Origin: an uncultured Ruminococcus sp.
GTDB taxonomy: Bacteria; Bacillota; Clostridia; Oscillospirales; Ruminococcaceae
Assembly (NCBI GenBank): GCA_900554975.1
Contig: USJI01000092.1
Location: forward strand, 1 to 5,510
Length of the DNA: 5,510 nt
Direction of reading: 5' to 3'
The position numbers and the translations under genes were made by a program. Under the pieces are notes generated by a model. The model was given only the letters and a program-made list of their open reading frames with translations. It ran no database searches and was not told the origin of the DNA. Within the stretch, counting starts at the first letter, position 1. Each line of letters begins with the position of its first letter. This document shows, one piece after another, positions 1-5,510 of the stretch.

Positions 1-1263
1 CGATACGATTGATCTGATGACAGGCATCAGAATTTCGCCGAAAGAGATAGCCAGTTCTTCCAGCTGTGATTTCAAGATGGTCATCTGACCGCCAAGGTTG
101 TCCTGCATTGTTTCCGCCATAGAAAGCGATGTGCCGTCACAGTTCGCAATTGCAGAGGACAGCTTTTCCACGTCCTGGGGTGCGGCATTCATCAAAGCTA
201 AAAATCCTGACATGGCGTTCTTGCCAACAAGAGCCTGTGCTGCACTTGCTTTTTCAGATTCGGACATCTGGTCAAATGCCACACGGCAGTCTGCAAGAAT
301 ATCTGATAAATCACGCATAGAACCGTCAGCGTTGCTGGTTGCAATCTCCATTTCTCCAAAAGAGGAAGAACAGAATTTGACCTCGCCGGAAAGTGCGGTC
401 ATAATAGAACGCATAGAAGTACCGGACTGTGTGGACTTGATACCTGCATTCGCCATTAAGCCTAATGCCTCGGCTGTATCTTCACAGGAGAATCCCAAAG
501 CACCTGCAATCGGAGCACAGTACTTGAAGGATTCACCAAGCATGGACACATTGGTATTGGCATTGCTTGATGCAGAAGCGAGAACATCGGCAAAATGACC
601 GCTGTCAGCAGCAGATAATCCAAAGGCAGTAAGAGCATCTGTGACAATATCTGATGTTGTAGCTAAGTCTTCACCACTCGCAGCCGCAAGGTTCATAATA
701 CCGTCAATACCGGAAAGCATATCTCCGGTTTTCCAGCCTGCCATTGCCATATAGTTCATAGCTTCAGCAGCTTCCGATGCTGAAAACTTTGTCTTACTGC
801 CCATTTCACGGGCCTTGTCACGAAGCTTATCCAGGTCATCACCGGCTGCACCGGATACAGCGGCAACCTTAGACATAGCAGAATCAAAGTCAGAGGCTGT
901 CTTGACTGCTGCTGTACCTGCGGCGGCAAGTGGGGCAGTAACATGAGTGGTTAGTTTTCCTCCCACATCAGAAATCTTATCACCGACATTCTGGAGAATT
1001 TCTCCGGCTTCACCGATTTGTTTCAAAGAGTCCGATGCTTTTCCGGCTTCGGTTTCGAGATTGCGAAGTTCCTGTTCGGTTTCAATAATCTCACGCTGCA
1101 GTGCATCATACTGTTCCTGAGAGATTTCACCATTGGCAAGTGCAGTATTGGCTTGTTCTGCGGCAGTTTTCAGCGTGGTGAGTTTCTCCTTTGTAGCAGA
1201 AATGCTGTCAGCCAGCAACTTTTGTTTCTGAGAAAGCAGTTCTGTATTTTTCGGGTCAAGCTT
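1..1263 (-). pseudogene. Phage tail tape measure protein, N-terminus missing, C-terminus beyond the window
   Basis: This frame is open for 421 codons from 1263 down to the left edge and has no stop. The tape measure protein sets tail length and helps DNA passage in siphophages. The first part (KLDPKNTELLSQKQKLLAD, then a Glu/Lys/Gln-rich stretch to about residue 85) is the coiled-coil start of the family. It is followed by the conserved phage tail tape measure core (TAPLAAAG, SDFDSAMSKVAAVSGA, KFSASEAAEAMNYMAMAGW, GIMNLAAASGEDLA, LVGKNAMSGFLALMNA). In relatives I remember, roughly 40 residues precede KLDPxN; here they are replaced by major tail protein sequence. Upstream in this frame a TAA lies at 1272-1270 and there is no start codon or ribosome site, so it should not be translated as it stands. 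Its frame is -1 relative to the major tail gene. Family call is firm; pseudogene status is inferred from the missing start. Confidence 0.9.
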
Positions 1264-1727
1264 TCCGTCTTAACTTCTGTGCTTTCCTCTGTAGTTGCAG
1301 ATTCCGTGGCAGGTCGAGAGGCAGAACAACAATACATTACGTGGCGGATATGGTGCTTGTCGCCCAGAAATTCAAACATCAATGCAAACTGTGCAAGTTC
1401 TGTATCATTTCTTTCCACAAGAACACCGTTATTATCGAGGATTTCTCCCAGGATTTCCGTTGCAAATTCGGTTGTGATAAGGGCAATTTCAAGGTCACCG
1501 GTGTAGCCAGCGTTGTTGTTAATCACGTAATATACACCGTTGTCCGCAAAAAAATTCTCGGCCTCGCCGTTTGCATCAATAGATAGCGATACAGCACCGG
1601 GCAGATGCTTTGACGGTCCGTATGCAGGGACGGTTTTGTTACCGTCTGGGTCTTCACCCCATTCGGTAATCTTTGCCCAGTACACATTCTGCAAACCGAA
1701 TTTAACCTTATTCTTCTTGTTTGCCAT
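1170..1727 (-). pseudogene. Phage major tail protein (phi13 family), C-terminus replaced
   Basis: The protein forms the tail tube of siphophages. Residues 1-158 match the phi13-type major tail family as I know it: start MANKKNKVKFGLQNVYWA, then PGAVSLSIDANGEAENFFADN, YYVINNNAGYTGDLEIALI, and FEFLGDKHHIRHVMYCCSASRP. The ATG at 1727-1725 has a GGAGG ribosome site about 7-8 bases upstream, overlapping the end of the preceding gene. After EVKTESLT (residues 151-158) the family normally continues for some tens of residues. Here the reading frame passes an AAGCTT site at 1263-1258 and runs out of frame into the tape measure gene, adding about 27 nonsense residues (RKIQNCFLRN...) before a stop at 1172-1170. 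The true coding part is therefore about 1727-1260. The product is probably unable to form a tail tube. Confidence 0.88.
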
Positions 1728-1730
1728 TGG

Positions 1731-2048
1731 TTATACCTCCGTTTCGTAAAGTACTTCATAGAGCTTTTCCAACTCAATCCATACTTCTGATTTTGTATAG
1801 TAGATTTTATGACGTTTCAGAACCTGTTCTATCTGCTTTTCCAGTTCAGAATTTTTAACGTCTGTATATAGTTCAATATCCAGCTGTTTAAAGCTGAAAT
1901 ACATCTGATTATCCGCAGAAAATGTATTCTCTCCGGGAGATAAAAACAGTAAAAAAGGAGGATTGGGACTCTCGCCCTCAGCAAAATGATGGTAAGCAAA
2001 AGGCAGCCCCATTTCTTCCATCATTTCTGCGATTTGTTCGTAGGTCAT
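1731..2048 (-). CDS. Phage tail completion / minor tail-type protein, 105 aa
   Basis: This is a complete small gene between the gp10-like protein and the major tail protein, the slot that holds the tail completion (tail terminator) protein in HK97-type siphophages. The sequence has MTYEQIAEMMEEMGLPFAYHHFAEGE at the start, a proline/phenylalanine-rich middle (NPPFLLFL), and a helical, charged C-terminus. The stretch YFSFKQLDIELYTDVKNSELEKQIEQVL is typical of small phage proteins of this slot: a beta strand followed by a helix. The ATG at 2048-2046 overlaps the upstream gene's TGA (ATGA), which indicates translational coupling, and GAGGAGG lies about 7 bases upstream. The stop at 1733-1731 overlaps the ribosome site of the major tail gene. 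It appears intact. The function is assigned mainly from position, so the exact role is less sure than the phage origin. Confidence 0.75.
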   Translation of the reverse strand: MTYEQIAEMMEEMGLPFAYHHFAEGESPNPPFLLFLSPGENTFSADNQMYFSFKQLDIELYTDVKNSELEKQIEQVLKRHKIYYTKSEVWIELEKLYEVLYETEV

Positions 2049-2413
2049 TTGAGCGCCTCCTCGATGAGTTTTTCAAACAGCTGCACACCGCTTTCCTCTG
2101 CAGGGGATATATGCGCTTTTCCTGCCACACGTCCGCCGCCACGCTTGGCGTGTCCCTTTTCAAGGAGATGTGCCAGCTGATATCTGTTTTTGGAATGTAC
2201 AGTCATTTCAAGAGAGTGGCTATTTTCCTTTGTCTTTTTGACAGCCCAGCTTTTTGCGTAAGCACCGGTGTCCTTTGGTGCATTGGCGGAGATTTCTTTT
2301 TTTACCTCTGTGGCAGTTTTCTTTACCGCTTTTTTCATACTTTCATTTGCAAGGTCGGCGTATTCCGTCAGACCTTTCATGATTTCAGCAGCCATATTAT
2401 CAATTGAAGTCAT
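2045..2413 (-). CDS. HK97 gp10-like phage protein, about 122 aa
   Basis: This is a member of the HK97 gp10 family, minor proteins acting at the head-tail interface or in tail completion. The N-terminal helix (MAAEIMKGLTEYADLANESMKKAVKKTATEVKKEI) is followed by the family signature SANAPKDTGAYAKSW. Then come beta strands with YQLAHLLEKGHAKRGGGRV and a C-terminal PAEES...FEKLIEEALK helix. I chose the ATG at 2413-2411 (MTSIDNMAAEI) over the upstream ATG at 2446, which would add 11 residues (MRVKQERQVCP). The chosen start overlaps the last codons of the upstream head-tail joining gene, as is usual in this operon, and the family normally begins just before the MAAEI helix. The ribosome site before it is weak (AGGCAGG). 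The TGA overlaps the next gene's ATG. The gene looks complete. Confidence 0.85.
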   Translation of the reverse strand: MTSIDNMAAEIMKGLTEYADLANESMKKAVKKTATEVKKEISANAPKDTGAYAKSWAVKKTKENSHSLEMTVHSKNRYQLAHLLEKGHAKRGGGRVAGKAHISPAEESGVQLFEKLIEEALK

Positions 2414-2582
2414 CGGGCACACCTGCCTTTCTTGTTTCACCCTCAATTTTCAGGTAATCGTTGCGGTCATAAAAGGGTATGATTCCCGTGATATCATAGA
2501 CTTGGCTTCTGAAAAGAATACGGAAATTGGTGCTGTTGATGTTCAGTGATGCAGGGCTTTGACGAACGAGAAATTCAAGCTT
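2400..2582 (-). pseudogene. Phage head-tail joining protein, C-terminal 60 residues only
   Basis: This frame runs from AAGCTT at 2582 to TGA at 2402-2400. It encodes KLEFLVRQSP, then NSTNFRILFRSQVYDITGI and RNDYLKIEGETRKAG. The pattern FxVRxSp...xxxxxRIxxxxxxYDIxxI...R.xyLKI is that of the C-terminal half of the SPP1 gp16/HK97 gp9-type head-tail adaptor family (Phage_H_T_join). Its position directly before the gp10-like gene is the standard one. Intact members are roughly 100-115 residues, so about 45-50 residues and the start codon are missing. Upstream in the same frame the sequence is the polymerase gene read out of frame, with a TAA some 30 bases before the junction. No start codon is available. 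Its end overlaps the gp10-like start. Confidence 0.8.
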
Positions 2583-4038
2583 CTGTAAGTCCGTGTGTTT
2601 CTGTAACTGTTTTCTCTTTTACCGCTTTTTTCACTGCTCTATCTACTGACCACCAAAGTTCCGTAATGTGCGGAGAGGCATCACGCCAGTCGGTAACAAT
2701 TTGTTTCAGTTCAGTATCCGATAAGCCAAGAGAATCCGCACCCATAGCTTTCATTGCTCCGACAGAGCCGCCGTATCCACAGGCCAATTCCGCAACTTTT
2801 CCTTTCTGCCTCAGATGTCCGTTAACGCCGTGCTTCACAACAGGAACGCCGAACATCTTAGAGGCAGATGCACAGTAAATATCCTCACCATTTACAAAAG
2901 CGTCCATTCGCCATTGTTCATCCGCAAGCCAGGCAATGACACGAGCCTCAATTGCTGAAAAGTCAGCCACGATAAACTTCATTCCCGGTCTTGGAATAAA
3001 TGCAGTACGGATCAGCTGGGAGAGTGTATCAGGCACATCGTCATAAATCATCTGAACGTCATCGAAAGAACCTGTCTTGACAAGCTCTCTTGCTTCCGTC
3101 AAGTCTTCCAGATGATTCTGAGGAAGATTTTGCAGCTGAATATTGCGTCCTGCCCAGCGACCTGTTCTTGATGCGCCATAAAAGCTGAACATTCCTCTTG
3201 CACGATGATCCCTGCAGGCTGTCTGCTTCATTGCCGTGTATTTCTTGACCGATGATTTTGACAGCTGTAAACGCATTTCAAGCACCGACTTTACAGGTTC
3301 TTCTGCTGTTTTAATGAGTTCCTTTACCTGTGCTTTTCCAAGGGAATCCGGCTTGTAGCCACGGCTTTCAAGCCAGTCAAGCAACTGATACACAGAGTTC
3401 GGATTCTCCACGCCTGTGAGCCTCTGCATTTTAGTTGCCAGTTCTTCTTTTGCCTCTGCATCAAGCCCAATTGCAGCGTCAGCCAGTTTCATGTCAACTA
3501 AGATTCCACGGTCATTGATTTCCTGGTCGAGATAAAATTCCTCCCACAGAAAATCAGGAACAGGAAAACGGCTGAGCTTCTTGTCAATTTCCATTTCAGC
3601 CTCCACATCACGCTTGTTGTACGCTTTGAAAATCTCCCATTTTTCGGGATAATCTTTTGGGCTATGAAACTGCGGAACACCGTCAATGGCGTCATATGGA
3701 GTACAAAAGAACTTGATGAGTGCCTTTCCCTCCGTCATTTTCTGCTGTTCTATGCCAAGAACTGAGCCGACTTCTGCAAGTGATGAAGGCAGTCCCAAAG
3801 TACGAGCGTGAATCATGGAACAGTGCCAGCCTTTCGGGTCCAGATAATCTCCGACAGTATCTTCAGCAATGCTGTAACTCTGAAAATACTGCGGATAATT
3901 CTCACGCAGATATTTTGACAGGCATACCCTCTCAAAGTTGACGTTGAATGCTCTCTTGATTACGTTTTCATCAGCAAGAGCAGCAAGAATATTTTCGGGA
4001 ATTTCTTCGCCGTTTGCTGTATCAACCACCTGAACAGG
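2575..4038 (-). pseudogene. Phage family A DNA polymerase, truncated at both ends
   Basis: This is a Pol I-type phage replicative polymerase with a 3'-5' exonuclease domain. Counting from the first GTG at 4029, ExoII-like NVNFER lies at residues 29-34 and the ExoIII YxxxD motif (YNKRD) at 137-141. A template-binding stretch GRWAGRNIQLQNLP follows at 290-303, and motif A, DFSAIEAR, at 356-363. The O-helix/motif B RxxxKxxxxxxxYG lies at 407-420. The ExoI DxE motif, normally about 40-45 residues before this point, is missing, and so is the C-terminal HDE motif C with its second metal-binding aspartate. The frame ends at TGA 2577-2575, created where the gene meets AAGCTT. Full-length relatives are about 640-650 residues; here about 485 remain. 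There is no ribosome site at the GTG, and a TAA lies at 4047-4045. It should be catalytically dead. Confidence 0.93.
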
Positions 4039-4175
4039 CTGTTTTTAATATTGTTATATACCTCAGCATCGTCATAGGAGTGAAGTTTTTTTATTATTTC
4101 TGCTGTTACACCATTATCTCCCACATGGAATACTCGTGTAGTCCCATCAAGAAAGTAATAGGTATAGAATTTTCT
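4038..4175 (-). pseudogene. Remnant of a sigma-70-like regulator, N-terminal segment
   Basis: About 46 codons read RRKFYTYYFLDGTTRVFHVGD, then NGVTAEIIKKLHSYDDAEVYNNIKNS. This closely resembles, from memory, the N-terminal segment of small sigma-70-family proteins on Firmicute prophages and integrative elements (xRKFYTYYFLDGTxRxFxVGxxGVTxexIxxLHxxDDaEVYNNxKNSRP). No ATG, GTG or TTG lies in frame near the expected start; the nearest upstream Met codon is at 4301, inside the antisense of the next gene. Where the family continues with RPP..., the sequence instead enters polymerase sequence in another frame, near 4036-4041. It is therefore a fragment broken at both ends. The family call comes from a recalled sequence pattern and was not searched. 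Confidence 0.6.
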
Positions 4176-4193
4176 CCTGTTGAGTGGTGTTTT

Positions 4194-4210
4194 TACAAAT
4201 CTGCTTTGTA
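4194..4210. promoter_or_regulatory. Perfect inverted repeat in the gap between divergent genes
   Basis: TACAAA (4194-4199) and TTTGTA (4205-4210) form a 6-base inverted repeat around TCTGC, about 40 bases before the rightward excisionase-like gene. The position suits an operator or small hairpin in the leader. It is short enough to be chance in AT-rich DNA. A TTGAGT at 4180-4185 could be a -35 box, but I see no good -10 at proper spacing. Confidence 0.3.
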
Positions 4211-4249
4211 TTAAACCGAAGGAAATACAAGAAAAATGGAGGAATAAAG

Positions 4250-4477
4250 ATGGCAAAGCAAAAAGGTTGGACAAATTCAATTCCTGTTCAGGAGAGAACA
4301 TTTCTTACCATGAGAGAGCTTGGTAGATACACTGGAATCAGCTATGATTTAGTTAAAAAGTATGTCAAGGGTGGGGAATTTGAAGATTATATTACAGTAG
4401 GAAAACAGAACAAGGTTATGGTTGATAGAATTGCTTTTGAGAATTTTCTTAAAGCGAAGAAACACATTGAAAAATAA
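4250..4477 (+). CDS. Excisionase-like small helix-turn-helix protein, 75 aa
   Basis: This is a complete small basic DNA-binding protein. The core, TFLTMRELGRYTGISYDLVKKYVKGGEFEDYITVGKQNKVMVDRIAFENFLK (residues 17-69), has the layout of the MerR-like/excisionase winged helix. A helix-turn-helix (MRELGRYTGISYDLVKKYV) is followed by a wing (ITVGKQNKVMVDRIAFENFL) that places the side chain of an Arg and ends in a short helix. Tn916-type Xis proteins and many small regulators of mobilisable elements share this shape. The ATG at 4250 follows GGAGG at 4238-4242 with 7 bases between. The gene lies upstream of a primase in the same direction, typical of replicating or integrative elements, and faces away from the phage genes. 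No integrase is visible to confirm an excision role, so it may instead be a transcriptional or copy-control regulator. Confidence 0.75.
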   Translation: MAKQKGWTNSIPVQERTFLTMRELGRYTGISYDLVKKYVKGGEFEDYITVGKQNKVMVDRIAFENFLKAKKHIEK

Positions 4478-4485
4478 AAATACAT

Positions 4486-4525
4486 AAAAAAAATAGCAAC
4501 TGTGATTGGCTCTCACTGTTGCTAT
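4486..4525 (-). terminator. Rho-independent terminator, strongest on the minus strand
   Basis: ATAGCAACTGTGA (4493-4505) pairs with TCACTGTTGCTAT (4513-4525) as a 13-base stem with one mismatch and a 7-base loop. Read leftward, the stem is followed by eight T residues (the A run at 4486-4493), the classic intrinsic terminator form. Read rightward the hairpin has no T run directly after it. It sits just past the stop of the excisionase-like gene, so it would stop leftward transcription from entering that gene from the right. Confidence 0.7.
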
Positions 4526-4529
4526 CAAG

Positions 4530-4565
4530 GAAGTCAGTGTCATTGACTTCATTTGTTCTTTATTT
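4530..4565 (+). terminator. Possible rightward terminator after the excisionase-like gene
   Basis: GAAGTCA (4530-4536) and TGACTTC (4544-4550) form a perfect 7-base stem with a 7-base loop. It is followed by the T-rich stretch ATTTGTTCTTTATTT. The stem has few GC pairs and the T tract is broken, so it is a weak terminator candidate. Together with the neighbouring hairpin it may separate the regulator from the primase. Confidence 0.4.
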
Positions 4566-4596
4566 ATGCTCATATACTAGCATATTTTGGCACTGA

Positions 4597-4624
4597 TTTC
4601 AATAGAAAATCATGGATTTATACA
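4597..4624 (+). promoter_or_regulatory. Weak candidate promoter for the primase gene
   Basis: TATACA at 4619-4624 is a fair -10 box, and TTTCAA at 4597-4602 is a poor -35 box 16 bases upstream. It lies 39 bases before the primase ATG and after the two hairpins, where a separate promoter would be expected. TATACT at 4573-4578 is an alternative -10 without a matching -35. The call rests on position and a partial match only. Confidence 0.25.
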
Positions 4625-4629
4625 GAAAT

Positions 4630-4648
4630 TTATTGAAAATTATTGAAA
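4630..4648 (+). repeat. Tandem TTATTGAAA repeat before the primase
   Basis: TTATTGAAA occurs at 4630-4638 and again at 4640-4648, a 10-base period, ending in the AAAGGAG ribosome site. Two copies one helical turn apart just before a replication gene could be a binding site. In AT-rich DNA they could also be chance. Confidence 0.35.
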
Positions 4649-4663
4649 GGAGTGTCATTTTTT

Positions 4664-5510
4664 ATGGCTAGAACTTACGAAGAAACAATTTATGATGCAG
4701 CAGTAGAGGCTGTTAACGATGCATTGGCACAGCCAAAGTTGCCAACACCTGATGAAATTAAAGGAAATATTTTAGATAACAGCAGGAACGCAGTTGAAAT
4801 GTATAACTCAATTGCTCAGCCAAGAGCCAAATGGAAGGTTCCTACAGAGTTGGTTCCGTTCCAGGTCGCATATGTAATGTTGAGACTGCATTATGTTGCT
4901 TTGATTAATATGAGTGAAGTTGAGACGAATCCAGACCGTATGGTTCTTGGTGTATATGTGGATGAAGGTGATGATGAGGGAATCTATACAACGAATGAGA
5001 CAAAGATTCGTTCAATTGCGAGACGTTATAAAAGGAGTCTCTCTCGTAAAGAATTTCAGGAGATGATGGATATTCTGCGTGAGGAAGTACCGACAGTAAA
5101 GCGTTGTGAGGAACAGAATCTGGTTCCTGTCAATAACGGAATCTTTGATTATGATACAAAGAAATTGCTGCCGTTCACGCCAGATAAGATTTTTGTCGCA
5201 AAAGCCAAAATTGATTACAATCCGAATGCAAGGAATGTAATGATTCATAATAATCTGGATGGTACAGACTGGGATGTGGAAAGCTGGATGTATGAGATTA
5301 CGGATAATAACCAGGGTCTGGCAAATCTGCTGTGGCAGGTATTAGGAGCAATCATCAGACCGAACGTTCCTTGGAACAAGGCTTGTTTCATGTATTCAGA
5401 ATCAGGTAACAAGGCTGACATGGAAGAATTTGCGTTTGATAACAAGATTGATTACATGATTGTATCAGAACTGTTTACGGAATATGTATTCCACGGTACG
5501 ATTTCAGATG
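4664..5510 (+). CDS. P4/D5-type primase-helicase, N-terminal part, disrupted at Walker A; continues past the window
   Basis: The frame is open for 282 codons from the ATG at 4664 to the window edge. AAGGAG at 4647-4652 lies 11 bases upstream, slightly far. Residues 1-247 resemble the N-terminal part of phage/plasmid primases of the P4 family, replication helicase-primases of mobile elements. The D5_N-like stretch is LVPVNNGIFDYDTKKLLPFTP (153-173), followed by VESWMYEITDNNQGLANLLWQVLGAIIRPN (205-234). FMYSESGN (242-249) is the start of the P-loop. Relatives continue with NGKGT/S, the Walker A lysine and threonine; here the sequence reads KADMEEFAFDNKIDYMIVSELFTEYVFHGTISD instead. No family is recognised for this tail. 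It stays in frame with normal codon use, so it may be a fragment of another gene joined in. If so, the protein cannot bind ATP as a helicase. The start choice is secure; the 3' structure is not. Confidence 0.75.
   Translation, partial: MARTYEETIYDAAVEAVNDALAQPKLPTPDEIKGNILDNSRNAVEMYNSIAQPRAKWKVPTELVPFQVAYVMLRLHYVALINMSEVETNPDRMVLGVYVDEGDDEGIYTTNETKIRSIARRYKRSLSRKEFQEMMDILREEVPTVKRCEEQNLVPVNNGIFDYDTKKLLPFTPDKIFVAKAKIDYNPNARNVMIHNNLDGTDWDVESWMYEITDNNQGLANLLWQVLGAIIRPNVPWNKACFMYSESGNKADMEEFAFDNKIDYMIVSELFTEYVFHGTISD

Larger units (their letters stand above)
4478..4663. other. 186-base intergenic region between regulator and primase
   Basis: This AT-rich gap holds two hairpins, a weak promoter candidate and a TTATTGAAA repeat, described separately. 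I see no open reading frame, tRNA or clear origin iterons. A small origin of replication cannot be excluded, since such elements often place it beside the primase. Confidence 0.5.

Noticed and set aside
98..598. Long rightward reading frame of 166 codons
   Set aside because: It is antisense to the tape measure core, whose minus-strand reading is strongly conserved, and it has no ribosome site.
1260..1268. Programmed -1 frameshift making a major tail/tape measure fusion
   Set aside because: The tape measure frame is -1 of the major tail frame at GGAAAGC, but there is no proper slippery heptamer. In siphophages the programmed shift is in the chaperone genes, which are missing here.
1018..1506. 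Rightward reading frame across the major tail/tape measure junction
   Set aside because: It is antisense to two recognised genes, rich in Cys, Phe and Leu as typical shadow frames are, and resembles no known family.
1922..2407. Rightward 161-codon frame opposite the gp10-like and tail completion genes
   Set aside because: The minus strand has two well-supported overlapping genes with ribosome sites. The plus frame is a hydrophobic shadow.
3960..4301. A 113-codon leftward gene starting MFSPEQELN
   Set aside because: Its first 40 or so codons are antisense to the excisionase-like gene and its leader, and its last codons are the polymerase gene read in the wrong frame. Only the middle (4038-4175) looks like a real coding remnant.
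4486..4663. CRISPR array or tRNA in the hairpin-rich gap
   Set aside because: There are only two unrelated hairpins and a two-copy nine-base repeat; no spacer-repeat pattern or cloverleaf is present.
5012..5445. Two leftward frames (78 and 66 codons) within the primase
   Set aside because: They are antisense to a well-supported primase frame and lack ribosome sites and family resemblance.

Overview
The window looks like DNA from a low-to-mid GC Firmicute, most likely a gut Clostridia (Lachnospiraceae/Ruminococcaceae type). The reasons are AGGAGG-type ribosome sites, codon use, and protein families typical of siphophages and small mobile elements in that group. The genus is an inference; no search was run.

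Positions 1-4037 read leftward (minus strand) and carry parts of a tailed-phage genome in normal phage gene order. In the direction of transcription these are a family A DNA polymerase, a head-tail joining protein, an HK97 gp10-like protein, a tail completion-type protein, the major tail protein and the tape measure protein. Only the gp10-like and tail completion genes are whole. The polymerase has lost both ends, the head-tail joining protein its N-terminus, the major tail protein its C-terminus, and the tape measure its N-terminus. Everything that should lie between polymerase and head-tail joining protein (terminase, portal, protease, capsid and so on) is absent. So is everything between the major tail protein and the tape measure (tail assembly chaperones). 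A remnant of a sigma-like gene, also leftward and broken at both ends, lies at 4038-4175.

Positions 4250-5510 read rightward and belong to a different module. It has a small excisionase/MerR-like DNA-binding protein, a 186-base gap with two hairpins, and the N-terminal part of a P4/D5-type primase-helicase that runs off the window. The primase is recognisable up to the start of its Walker A loop (SESGN). It then continues in frame into sequence that does not look like the helicase core.

The main finding is that the window is a mosaic of gene fragments, not a new system. Two gene-gene junctions (1258-1263 and 2577-2582) fall exactly on AAGCTT, the HindIII recognition sequence, and both neighbours read plausibly up to or through it. 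This suggests loss and religation of HindIII fragments (cloning, 3C-type or library chimera, or misassembly). A natural deletion between short repeats is the alternative. At least two further breaks (near 4036-4041 and 5408-5416, perhaps also near 4176) have no HindIII site, so a decayed prophage or element cannot be excluded. As it stands, the polymerase, major tail protein, tape measure and sigma-like gene should all be non-functional.
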